From: JAXGXJ01 sp963829545
GTDB lineage: Bacteria > Actinomycetota > Thermoleophilia > RBG-16-64-13
Assembly (NCBI GenBank): GCA_963829545.1
Contig: CAWHIX010000011.1
Span: forward strand, 124,001 to 188,000
Reading direction: 5' to 3'
DNA: 64,000 nucleotides
In this document: positions 18,457 through 27,655 of the stretch, piece after piece
Position numbering within the stretch: position 1 is the stretch's first letter
How the letters are laid out: each line of letters begins with the position of its first letter
The notes under the pieces: model-generated
The model's database searches: none
What the model was told of the DNA's origin: nothing
Seen by the model: only the letters and a program-made list of their open reading frames with translations
Translations under genes and position numbers: made by a program

Positions 18457-19071
18457 ATGCAACGACTCATCGTCGGCATATCTGGAGCGTCGGGCACCAT
18501 CTATGGCATCCGCCTGCTCGAAGTCCTCCGGGACACGCCCATTGAGACCCACCTCATCATGAGTGAGGCGGCGAAAGCGGTGGCCGAACTGGAGACGGAG
18601 TACTCGGTGGCGCAGATCGAGACGCTGGCCGACGTGGTCTACCGCAACGACGATCTCGCCGCCCCTGTCTCGTCGGGCTCGTTCCAGACCATGGGCATGG
18701 TGGTCGCACCGTGTGCCGTGAAGAGCCTGTCGGCCATCGCGCACAGTCACAATGACAACCTGTTGACCCGCGCTGCCGACGTGGTGCTCAAGGAGAAGCG
18801 GCGCCTGGTCCTGGTGGTACGGGAGACCCCGCTGCATCTCGGACACCTGAGACTGATGGCCGAAGCGGCGGAGTATGGGGCCATAATTCTCCCGCCCATG
18901 CCGTCCTTCTATCACCAGCCCAAGACTATCGCCGATATCGTGGATCACACGGTGGGCAAGGTCCTCGATCAGTTCGGTATCGAGCACCAGCTTTTCCGCA
19001 GATGGGCCGGCGGCGACTGCGGCAGCTCGCCGGGCAGCACGGACGTGGCTCCGTCCAGTCCTTCTAGCTGA
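18457..19071 (+). CDS. ubiX: Flavin prenyltransferase UbiX
   Basis: 204 aa. It joins dimethylallyl phosphate to FMN to give prenyl-FMN, the cofactor of UbiD-type reversible decarboxylases. The N-terminal GISGASGTIYGIRLLEVL, the SGSFQTMGMVVAPCAVKSLS segment and RETPLHLGHLRLM are typical. The C-terminal 20 residues after FRRWAGG are Gly/Ser-rich and not conserved. No ubiD is in the window, so the decarboxylase it serves must lie elsewhere. In an anaerobe with aromatic metabolism it could be an aryl-carboxylase system. Confidence 0.95.
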   Translation: MQRLIVGISGASGTIYGIRLLEVLRDTPIETHLIMSEAAKAVAELETEYSVAQIETLADVVYRNDDLAAPVSSGSFQTMGMVVAPCAVKSLSAIAHSHNDNLLTRAADVVLKEKRRLVLVVRETPLHLGHLRLMAEAAEYGAIILPPMPSFYHQPKTIADIVDHTVGKVLDQFGIEHQLFRRWAGGDCGSSPGSTDVAPSSPSS

Positions 19072-19077
19072 GCGACG

Positions 19078-19605
19078 GTGGCTGCCGCGGCATCCGAGGA
19101 TTCCTCCGATCTCCGGCAGCGGGTCACCTCGTATCTGCGCGACCACCACACCATGACCATCGCCACGATGGGTCCCGTCGCCGGACCGGCCGGGGCGGCC
19201 ACGGAGACCGCCGGGAACGGGCCCCACGCGGCCAGCGTCTTCTACGCGATGGACGACTCCTTGCGCCTGATCTTTCTCAGCAAGCCGTCGAGCCTACACG
19301 GCCTTCACATCGGCGACCGAGCGGCCGTGGCTGCCACCGTCAGCGAGCAGTACGACGACTGGGAGATGATTCGAGGCGTGCAATTGTGGGGCGAGGTCCG
19401 CCGCCTCAGGGGAGCCGCTCGGGCGGGGGCGCTGGCGCTCTATGTGGCCCGCTTTCCCTTTGTGAGCGACGTGCTCAAGAGGCCGGGAATGGCAACGTTG
19501 ATGAAGTCGATGGGCGTGTACCGGGTGGAGCCCCGCCGGCTGGCCTTCACCGACAATACGACCGGGGTATTCGGGCGCGAGGTTCTCGATATGAAGGTAG
19601 AATAG
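19078..19605 (+). CDS. Pyridoxamine-5'-phosphate-oxidase-fold protein
   Basis: 175 aa with a GTG start six bases after ubiX, so probably cotranscribed. The split-barrel FMN-binding fold is suggested by TMTIATM, ASVFYAMDDSLRLIFLS and the C-terminal YRVEPRRLAFTDNT strand, as in YhbP/UPF0306-like proteins. Members bind flavin and often lack a known substrate. Being next to the flavin-modifying enzyme UbiX is suggestive, but a link is inference. Confidence 0.8.
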   Translation: MAAAASEDSSDLRQRVTSYLRDHHTMTIATMGPVAGPAGAATETAGNGPHAASVFYAMDDSLRLIFLSKPSSLHGLHIGDRAAVAATVSEQYDDWEMIRGVQLWGEVRRLRGAARAGALALYVARFPFVSDVLKRPGMATLMKSMGVYRVEPRRLAFTDNTTGVFGREVLDMKVE

Positions 19606-19609
19606 GCGC

Positions 19610-21410
19610 GTGGATTCGCGGATGATCAATAGGGCGAGCATGGACCGGCGGCGTCGCGAGCGGCGTCGCCGCCTTTTGTTGCGCTGGCTGTTCCTCTTCG
19701 TCCTAGCCGTGATCGTCATCGCAGTTGTGTTCTTCGTCTTGAAGAGCTGTGGCGACGACGGAGCGTCGGGCGCGGACACCACCGACCAGACGGCAGCGAG
19801 CTCGAGCACCTCCGAAGACACAGACACTACGGAGGGATCGGGCACCTCGGACGGCTCCTCGACGACCGAGCCGGACTCCAGCACCACCACGGCCTCCGGC
19901 TCGACGACGTCGGCGACCGGGAGCGAGACCGGCGTCTCCGGAACGGCCGGTCTGGCCGGCGGCGCCCCGCCCTTCAGCCCCAACACCACGGTGGCCGTGG
20001 CTCACTCCGGCCAGCCCGGCGACAAACGCATCCCGGGGAGCTTCTACGGCCCCATCCAAACCGAGTTCGAGGGCCTGAGCATGTTCCGCGGCAACGCCTC
20101 CCGCACGTACTATGGCGAGGGACCGGTACCGGAGAATCCCAGCATCCTGTGGAAGTTCGGGCCCATGTCCGGCACCTCCACCAACCTGGGCAAGACCACC
20201 ACCTGGACCGGCACCGGATGGACCGGGCAGCCCGCCGTCTTCGAGCGCGACGGGAAGACCTGGGTGGTCTTCGGCGCGTACGACTGGAAGATCCACTTCC
20301 TCGACGCGGCGACCGGCGACAAACTCCTACCCGACTTCAAGGGGGGCGACATCTTCAAGGGCTCGCCCGTGATCGACCCCGACACCTACCCGCTCGTCTA
20401 CATGGGCTGCCGCGACAACAAGTGGCGCATCATCGCCATCGACCGCGACGAGCCCACGGAGCTTTTCAACCTGAACGCCGACGAACTCCCCAACCAGATC
20501 TGGAACGACGACTGGGATTCGAGCGTGGTCATCCGCAACGACTACGCCTTCGTGGGGGGCGAGAACAGCCACTTCTACATCCTCAAGCTCAACCGCGGCT
20601 ATAACGCCGAAGGGAAAGTGACCGTCGATCCCGAGATCGTCCTCGACCATCCCGCCTGGACACAGTCGCTGCTCGACAAGCTGGGCAGCAAGGACGTGTC
20701 GGTGGAGAACTCTCCCTGCCTGGTGGGCGATCGGGTCTACTTCTCCAACTCCGGCGGCTTGGTGCAGGGCCTCGACGTGAGTGCCACGCTCAAGGAATTG
20801 GCTCCCGGCGAAAAGCCGGCCAAGGGTCAGGAGGCCTATCCCAAGGTGTTCTCCTACTGGACCGGTGACGACACCGACGCCAGCATCGTGGCCGACGAGC
20901 AGGGCTTCATCTACGTCTGTCAGCATATGGACGACGCCCGCGGCACGAGCGCCCGTGCCGAGAAGGTGGGCCAGATAATCAAGCTCGACCCGCGTAAGAC
21001 CGGCGAGGGTCAGACGCCCCTGGTCTGGTCGGTGGCAGGTCACGAAGATGTCGGGCGGGGTCTCCGGGGTGTGGGCCACCCCCGCCATCTACAAGGACAT
21101 GCTGTACGTGCCCACCCATGGCGGCGCCCTTCTCGGCATCGACCGCGAGACGGGCGAGATAGTGTGGCAGAAGGAGTTCAGCGAGCACGCCTGGGGCAGC
21201 CCCGTGGTCGTGGACGGCACCCTCATCCTGGGCGACACCTACGGCACTCTCCATGCCTACGACGTGAGCAATACGAACATCGAGCCGCCGGTGGTGTGGG
21301 AGTTCAAAGTGCCGACAGGCAGCGCGCTCGAGTCCACCGCCGCCGTCTGGAAGGGCGCCATCTACATGGGCTCCCGCGACGGCTACTTCTACAAGTTCGG
21401 GGACCAGTAG
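19610..21410 (+). CDS. Membrane-anchored PQQ-like beta-propeller protein, frameshifted
   Basis: About 600 aa after one correction near 21045. A basic N-terminus (RRRRERRRR) precedes one membrane helix at about residues 23-45. A Ser/Thr/Asp-rich linker spans about 50-110. The rest is a chain of PQQ-like propeller blades with repeated motifs such as FHFLDAATGDK-like and GIDRETGEIVWQKEF. The topology suggests an extracytoplasmic propeller tethered to the membrane. Pyrroloquinoline quinone binding is not implied; many such proteins are scaffolds. It starts right after the PNPOx-like gene. Confidence 0.83.
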
Positions 21411-21546
21411 CCCGGACTCCGCCGGTCGCCGGCGACGCGCAGGCAGACCCGAGACCAAGCCCGAGACCACGCCTGAGCACGCCCAACAGGACGCTCTCAC
21501 CTTTCTCGCCGGCCTCCCGTGGCTGTCTCGGGTACCGGTCGCGCCG

Positions 21547-21579
21547 GTCAGGCTCCAGTCAGGTTGTAGTCAGGCTGAA
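21547..21579. promoter_or_regulatory. Three 11-bp phased direct repeats
   Basis: GTCAGGCTCCA, GTCAGGTTGTA and GTCAGGCTGAA are exactly adjacent, starting at 21547, 21558 and 21569. The 11-base period places each on the same face of the helix, as in binding sites of OmpR/PhoB-type regulators. The site is about 85 bases before the short open frame at 21653 and has no other obvious target. Confidence 0.45.
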
Positions 21580-21652
21580 GGTGCCCCGCGGGACTCAGGA
21601 TATCGGCCCCCCGAGCCGATAGAGAAGGTAGCAGGTAGGTGGTAGCAGGTCC

Positions 21653-21883
21653 GTGTTACTCACGCACTCAAAAGGGGGTCGCTCGGTGGCGGCCAGGGAT
21701 AGTTGCGCCCTTGTGAGATGTCCCCGCTGCGGGACGATCATAGAGATATCCGGCGAAAGCGCGGCTGCGCTGAAGCCTGACGCCGAATGGCTGGGTCCCG
21801 TGGTGGCGGCGCTGTGCGGCTGCTGGGTGCGGGGGCTGCCTGACGAGAAGATCCTGCATCTGTGGATACTGCTGGCGGCGTAG
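21653..21883 (+). CDS. Small hypothetical protein, weakly supported
   Basis: Possible 76 aa protein containing CPRCG near residue 23, a hydrophobic stretch and CGC further on. A shorter start at a GTG near 21686-21694 is possible. No family is recognised and there is no good ribosome-binding site. It may be real or a remnant in an otherwise gene-poor stretch. Confidence 0.3.
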   Translation: MLLTHSKGGRSVAARDSCALVRCPRCGTIIEISGESAAALKPDAEWLGPVVAALCGCWVRGLPDEKILHLWILLAA

Positions 21884-22174
21884 GGCGGAGGCGCTGCGGT
21901 CGACCACTTACCGCTTGATCGGCGATCTGGGCCGGGCTGGATCACCTTGTCGGTGCCTGCGGGAGCGGCGTTCCCGCGCCGTTCAGGAGGACGAGGTGCG
22001 GTCGGCCCTCGCCGGCGCGGCGAGCGCGTGCGCGGGGCGCGTTAGGCACACGAGTTCGATCGTCTAGCGCCCGGGGCCCATTGGCCGCCAACCTGCGACC
22101 AAAGTCGTAGACGGCCGCCCAGGCGTGTGGGCGACAATCTGCACCATGTGAACATCGCGGGTACACACGCGGGG
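21884..22174. other. Gene-poor intergenic stretch
   Basis: No convincing coding frame is seen on either strand. The stretch is GC-rich with several short inverted repeats and leads into the promoter of the Phd-like antitoxin. Confidence 0.5.
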
Positions 22175-22180
22175 TATAAT
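22175..22180 (+). promoter_or_regulatory. Consensus -10 box before the toxin-antitoxin pair
   Basis: A perfect TATAAT lies 40 bases before the antitoxin ATG. The -35 is poor. The imperfect inverted pair GTGAAC and GTACAC sits just upstream (about 22148-22166), where an autoregulatory Phd-type operator would be expected. Confidence 0.45.
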
Positions 22181-22220
22181 GAGGTTACTGAAAGCACCAC
22201 ATCTGCTCGAGGAGCCTCCC

Positions 22221-22480
22221 ATGCCTCGCATCGGCGTCCGGGAACTGAAGATCCACATTTCGGAAGTGGTCAAAGACGTGCAGGCGAACAACCAACGCTA
22301 CACCATCACCAACCGCGGGGAGCCGGTGGCGCTGCTCGTGCCTTACTCGGCCGCTCAAAGCCCGAGTGTGAGGATCCCGCGAAGGCTTGGAACGAGCTGG
22401 CCGATATGCTGCGAGGCCGGCAGGAAGATACCCCGCGACTGAATCCACCAGGAGGTCATGAAGTGGCGAGGGGGGACTAG
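22221..22480 (+). pseudogene. Phd/YefM-family antitoxin, frameshifted
   Basis: From the ATG at 22221 the protein reads MPRIGVRELKIHISEVVKDV and then YTITNRGEPVALLVPY, the standard Phd N-terminal DNA-binding domain. Near 22358 the frame shifts. The toxin-binding tail (DPAKAWNELADMLRGRQ) continues in another frame to a stop at 22478-22480, overlapping the vapC start. One base corrects it. It may be a sequence error, but the neighbouring toxin gene has several breaks, so decay is also possible. Confidence 0.78.
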
Positions 22481-22946
22481 GTTCGTGGGCCCCTTGACCG
22501 TAGACGCCAGCGTGATGATTCGCGCCGTCACTCCCCCTGAAGCCGGGGCACGAGGAATGCGCCGAGCTGATCGGCGCGCATCGGTGTCGTCCGCAGGCCG
22601 TCATCCTGCCCACCTTTCCTTATTCGAGCTCGTCGCCGGTAGTCCAGGGGGCGGTGCCTAGACCGGTGGTCGCCAGAGCTGCTCGACGGGTTCGCTGCCC
22701 TCCCGCGCTCAGCTCGCATTCCGCTAGACCTGGCTCTCATGGAGGAGTCATGGCGAAGAGGCTGCTGAGAAGGCCCGCCGCGGCTCCGGGGCAGATTCCG
22801 TGTACATGGCGGCGGCGCGCCGGTACGAGCGACCTATAACGGTGGATGAGCAGCAGCGGGCCGGGTACCGGATGGGCTCGGAGCGGCGATCTCGCCGGCA
22901 GGTGCTGGCCGAACTGGAGACCGGAAGATCGCCAAATACACCCTGA
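22458..22946 (+). pseudogene. vapC: VapC-type PIN-domain toxin, multiply frameshifted
   Basis: The ATG at 22458 follows CCAGGAGG. The first part reads PLTVDASVMIRAVTPPEAG, the N-terminal Asp motif of PIN ribonucleases. Pieces in other frames follow in order: HEECAELIGAHRC, LFELVAG, DGFAALPRSARIPLDLAL, and finally GSGADSVYMAAARRYERPI followed by TVDEQQRAG, the second acidic cluster of VapC. At least three indels are needed over 490 bases. PIN domains cleave RNA and are inhibited by the paired antitoxin. This copy is non-functional unless the reads are wrong. Confidence 0.75.
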
Positions 22947-23080
22947 TCACGTTCCCCGCGTCCCAGGGGTCGGCGCCCTCCAGATAGCCCCGGCGGCCGA
23001 AGCCGCCGTGGTCGTTCATGGCAAAGGCGGATGGAAAGAACGGCGCCGCGACGCCGTGCCCGGGGCCCGTAGCGTTCCTC

Positions 23081-24833
23081 CTACCGGGGTAGCAGGTCCT
23101 CCAACGGCCGCGTGTTGGCCACATCGGCGGCGCTCACCCATCCCCGGCGGGCCTCGTTCACCGCGGCCGCGAGGTTGGCGAACTCCCGCGGACGGTGCGC
23201 GTCGCTGCAGATGACCAGCGTCGCTCCCAGTTCCACCGCTCGGCGGGCTGAGGGGGCATCGAGATCGAGGCGGTCGGGAGAACCGTTGATCTCCAGGAAC
23301 GTACCCGTCTCGGCTGCCACTGTGGCCACCTTCTCCAGGTCCAGTTCATAGCCTTCGCGCCGGCTGATCAACCGGCCGGTGAGGTGGGCCATCGAATCAA
23401 CGTGCGGGTTGCGCAGGGCCGCCAGCAGCCGCTTCATGATCTCCTCGCGCGACTGCCGGAAGCCGGAGTGGATGCTGGCGGTAACGAAGTCCAGGCGGGC
23501 GAGGATGTCGTCGGGGAGGTCCATCCGCCCGTCGAGCATGATGTCCACCTCGATGCCGGCCAGCACCCTGATGTCCAGGTGCGCGTCAAGTTCGCGGATG
23601 GCCTCGATCTGCGCCAGAACCCGCTCGGGGGTAAGACCGCCGGTCATAGCCAAAGCCTGGGAGTGATCGCAGAAGCAGATGTACTCCAGGCCGGCCGCGT
23701 CCGCCGCTCGGGCCATCTCTTCCAGGGTCGCGCGCCCGTCGGTCCAGTCGGAGTGCACGTGGAGGTCGCCGCGTAGGTCACTCCGCTCGATCAGGACGGG
23801 CAGTCTCCCCTGTTCGGCTGCCTCGATCTCTCCCTGATTCTCACGCAACTCGGGAGGGATGTATTCCAGACCTACGGTGGCGTAGACCTCGGCTTCCGTA
23901 GCGCAGGTGATCTTGGCTGTCGAGGCGAGTTCTTCGATGTGGTACTCACTGATCTTGAAACCGCGGCGCTGCGCGTACCCGCGCAGCGCGACGTTGTGTT
24001 CGGCGCTGCCGGTGAAATGTTGCAGCAGGTTGCCGTAGGAGGTGGGCGGGACGATGCGGAGATCCACATTCAGTCCCGTGTGGGTAACGGCCGTCAGTTT
24101 GGTGTCTCCCCGCTGGTCGACCTGGGCCAGCTGGGGCAGATGTGAGAAGGCTTCCATCGCCGCATCGGGCTGCGGCGAGCCAGCCACCAGGTCGATGTCG
24201 CGGACAGTAGCCCGGCGACGGCGGAGGCTTCCCGCGGTGTCGGCGGAGGCCACCTCGGGCACGAGGCGAAGCGCTTGGAGCAGGGATTCGGCCTGCGGTT
24301 GCACTTCGGCCAGAAGCAGGCGAGGCGTCCCCTCGCCGGCGGCCGCGTCCGCCCGGTCGGCCCTCCACTTCTCGAGGGCCGTGTACGAGCTTCGCCTCGG
24401 TCTTTGCGCCCATGCCCGGCACCCCGCGGATGCGTTCCTCCCGGCAGGCCTCCTCGAGATCGTGCACGTCACCCACCCCCAATGCATCGTGGAGCTTGCG
24501 GGCCGTCTTGGGTCCGATCCCCGGGACCCTCATGACCTCGAGCAGTCCCTCTGGGTAGCGCTCCCGCAGGCGGGACAGGGTGGCGACTTCGCCTGTGGTG
24601 ATGTACTCGATCACCTTGCCCTCTATAGCGGCGCCCACGCCGGGCAGTTCGCGCAACTCCCCCTTGATGGCGATGTCGGCGATGGAGAGAGGGTGGCGCC
24701 GGAAGACCTCGGTCGCCTTCTCGTAGGCGAGGATGCGATAGGTGGATTCGCCCTCCAAAGCAAGGTAGCCGGCGATGGTGGCGAAGAGATCGGCCAACTC
24801 GCCGTTGGAGGGACGTCGGGGCCCAGCCGTCAC
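23081..24833 (-). CDS. polX: PolX-type DNA polymerase/PHP phosphoesterase, frameshifted
   Basis: About 583 aa after one correction near 24385. The N-terminal 8-kDa-like and helix-hairpin-helix regions are visible (ELPGVGAAIEGKVIEYI; VPGIGPKTARKLHDALG). The polymerase palm has GSLRRRRATVRDIDLV with the two metal Asp residues. The C-terminal PHP domain has DLHVHSDWTDGRATLEEM, FCDHSQ and ICSDAHRP. Bacterial PolX fills gaps in base-excision repair and has exonuclease activity from PHP. The GTG start at 24833 overlaps the rlmKL stop as GTGA, which indicates coupling. Confidence 0.9.
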
Positions 24834-27087
24834 GGCAGGGTGATACGAAAGCACGTGTGGATACGCGGGTTGCGTGCGAAGTCGGGAGGCATGGTCCGCT
24901 TGGTGATGTCCTCGGCGTGGAATTCCACGGCCAAGTCGGGATCGAGGCGGAAGCGCCGGAAGTTGGTGGAGAAGATGAGTATCCCCTCGGGCGAGAGCAG
25001 TCGCGCGGTGGCTCGGATGAGGCGCCCATGGTCGCGCTGGATGTCGAGGGTCTCGGCCATGTTCTTGGAGTTGGAGAAGGTCGGGGCGTCGAGGAAGACC
25101 AGGTCGTAGCTTTCGCTCCTGCCGCTCTCCAACCACTCCAGGCAATCGGCTTTCACGAAGCTGTGCTGTGCGTCGAGGAGCCCGTTCAGTTCCAGGTTGC
25201 GCCGCGCCCACTTGAGATACGTGGACGACAGGTCCACGGTCGTGGTGGTCGTCGCTCCGCCTGCCGCCGCGTACACGGTGGCCGTGCCCGTGTAGGCGAA
25301 GAGGTTGAGGAAGCGCCGGCCGGCGGCCAGGTCGCGGATGAGCGCCCGCGTCAGACGGTGGTCGAGGAACAGGCCCGTGTCGAGATAGTCGGTCAGGTTG
25401 ACCAGGAAGCGCAGACCTCCCTCCTCGACCTCCAGGTCCGGGCCTATCTGGCCGAGCTTCTCGTACTGGGCGGCGCCGCGCTGCGGGCGCCGCACCTTGA
25501 GCACGGCGTGCTCTGCCGGGAGACCGAGGACCCGGGGTGCGACCGCCATCATGTCCTTCAGCCGCCGCCTGGCCTGCACGGGGTCGACGGTGGCCGGCGG
25601 CGCGTATTCCTGGACGTGGAGCCGGTCTTCGTAGAGGTCGATGGCGGCCGCGTACTCGGGCAGGTCGGCGTCGTAGAGGCGGTAACAGTGGATGTCTTCT
25701 CGGGCCGCCCAGCGGCGCAGGTGCTTGTAGTTCTTGGCCAGGCGGTTGGCGAACATCTCGGCGGCGGCAGATAGTCCGAGGCTGGGCGACGACTCGCGCC
25801 TGGCGCTGGCTCGCTACCGGGCGTCGGCCCGCTGCCGGGCGACGGCTCCGATCCTAGTTCGCCCGTCGGTCCAGCTGCGGGCTCATCCCGGTGCGCGAAA
25901 GCCGCTCCTACGCGGAACTGCAGGAGCTTGCAGAGGAGGGGACCGTTGTAGAAGACGTTCACGCGGTGAGCGCGCATGCCCAGATGCGCCGACAACTCCG
26001 GGTTCCCGGTGAAGACAGACGCCTGCCATCCGGAGAAGGAAGCCTTCAGCTTCTCTCCCAGCATCTCGTACAGGGGCACCAGTTCGGCGACCTCCCCGAG
26101 GCGCTTGCCGTAGGGTGGATTGGTGACTACCAGTCCTGCGCCTGCTCCGGGAGGAGCGACAAGGGAGGCCAGGTCGCGTCGCTCGAATAGGATGCGCCCG
26201 GCCAGGCCGGCCCTGCGGGCGTTCGCTCGGGCCGTGCCGATGGCCTTCTGCTCGACGTCGTATCCGAACATCGGCGGTAGGGCAGCCATCCCCTCCGCGC
26301 GGCGGCCTTCAGCTTCGTCCACGAGTTCGGTCCACGCCCGCCGGTCGTGCCCCTTCCATTTGAGGACGCCGAAATAGCCGCGGCCCAATCCCGGCGCGAT
26401 GTCTGCAGCTATCAAAGCGCCCTCCACAAGCAAAGTGCCGGAGCCGCACATGGGGTCCAGCAACGGGGCGCCCTGCGCTGCGAGGTCCGGCCACCCGGCG
26501 CGGAGAAGGATGGCCGCGGCAAGGTTTTCCTTGAGGGGAGCCGGCCCCCCCTCCAGCCGGTAGCCCCGGCGATGGAGGCCGTCTCCGGAGAGGTCGAGGC
26601 TGACGATGGTCTCGGCGGGCGACAGATGCACGTTGATGCGGATGTCGGGCCGGGAGAGATCGACGCTCGGCCGACTGCCGGTCCTGTCGCGGAAGCGGTC
26701 GACGACCGCGTCCTTCGCTCGTTGTTCGAGAAAGTGCGTGTTGACCTGTGCCAGAGGGCCTTGGCGGACCGCGGAGGTAGTTTCGACGGCGATAGTCCCG
26801 GTCACCTCGACGTGGTCTTCCCAGGGCACCAGGCCGACGAGTTCGTAGAGGTCATCGGCGGAGGCGACGGAGCCGGAGACGAGTCGCATGACTACCCGGC
26901 TGGCCACCCTCGACCACAAGCAGGCCCGGTAGGCATCGGCCAGAGGTCCCCCGAAAGAGACTCCGCCCCGCGTCTCGCGCGGCTCGTCGACGCCCAGACG
27001 GCGCAGTTCGTCGAGCAGCAGGCCCTCCGTGTTGCGGGGGCAGGTCGCGAAGAAGACGTGGTCGGAGGCAGGATCGGGCGCCGTCAT
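24830..27087 (-). CDS. rlmKL: Bifunctional 23S rRNA methyltransferase RlmKL, frameshifted
   Basis: About 750 aa after one correction near 25780. The N-terminal THUMP region (residues 60-160) is followed by the RlmL methyltransferase with LDPMCGSGTLLVEGAL and TNPPYGKRLGE, which makes m2G. A Pro/Gly/Ser-rich linker comes next. The RlmK half starts around MFANRLAKNYKHLRRWA and has NLFAYTGTATVYAAAGG and the LDAPTFSNSK catalytic region, which makes m7G. Fused RlmKL is best known from gammaproteobacteria. Here the frame breaks exactly in the linker, so two separate overlapping genes cannot be excluded. Confidence 0.9.
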
Positions 27088-27105
27088 AGTGGGCCAGAGT
27101 ATAGC

Positions 27106-27133
27106 GGGGCGGGGCGCGTTCGCGCCCCGCCCC
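27106..27133 (-). terminator. Strong GC hairpin between mscL and rlmKL
   Basis: Near-perfect 12-13 bp inverted repeat with a GUUC-like loop (arms GGGGCGGGGCGCG and its complement), between the mscL stop and the rlmKL start. No U-tract follows on the minus strand, so it may be a Rho-assisted or L-shaped terminator, or an RNA-stabilising element. Confidence 0.5.
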
Positions 27134-27171
27134 GGCAGGCGGTGGTCAGAGTCCAGCCTCGGTGAGGCCGT

Positions 27172-27624
27172 CTACGTAGTCGCGCTCTCGGCAGGCAGCT
27201 CGGAGGTGCAGTTGGGGCAGCGGGTGGCACTCAGCGGGATATCGGTGAAGCAGTAGATGCAGGGCTTCGTGACAACGGGAACTGCGGGCTTCGAGGCCTT
27301 CATGTAGGCGCTTACGATGAGGTACAGGACCAAGGCTACGATGATGAACACGATGATGGCATTGATGAACATGCCATAGTTGATGGTGACCGCTCCGGCC
27401 TCCTGGGCCTGGGTGATGGTGTTGTAGGGCCCGGTCGGGTCACCCTCTTGGAGGACCACGAAGAGCTGGGTGAAGTCAACGCCTCCCAGAGCCATGCCTA
27501 CCGCCGGCATGATGATGTCGTTCACGAGCGACCCGATCACCGCCGCGAACGTGATGCCCATGATGAAGGCGACGGCTATCTGCAGGAGATTGCCCCTCTC
27601 GATGAACGCCCTGAAGCCCTTCAA
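27172..27624 (-). CDS. mscL: Large-conductance mechanosensitive channel with zinc-ribbon tail
   Basis: 150 aa. TM1 is in GNLLQIAVAFIMGITFAAVI and the loop motif NDIIMPAVGMALGGVDF is canonical. TM2 is NAIIVFIIVALVLYLIVSAY. The homopentamer opens under membrane tension. The tail is unusual: in place of the charged helix it ends with CIYCFTDIPLSATRCPNC, a two-knuckle zinc ribbon. A TTG start at 27624 is chosen because GGGGAGG lies just upstream and places SLKGFRAFIERGN at the N-terminus. It sits 31 bases after the HerA-like gene. Confidence 0.93.
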   Translation of the reverse strand: MKGFRAFIERGNLLQIAVAFIMGITFAAVIGSLVNDIIMPAVGMALGGVDFTQLFVVLQEGDPTGPYNTITQAQEAGAVTINYGMFINAIIVFIIVALVLYLIVSAYMKASKPAVPVVTKPCIYCFTDIPLSATRCPNCTSELPAESATT

Positions 27625-27655
27625 ACTGCACCTCCCCTTCTGTCTGTGGTGACCG

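Noticed and set aside
22020..22075. Possible fourth tRNA fragment (GAGTTCGATCGTC)
   Set aside because: Only the T-loop-like bases fit; stems do not pair and there is no match to tRNA-Arg.
24042..25109. Plus-strand open frame across polX/rlmKL
   Set aside because: Antisense to two recognised genes and Arg/Ser-rich without motifs.
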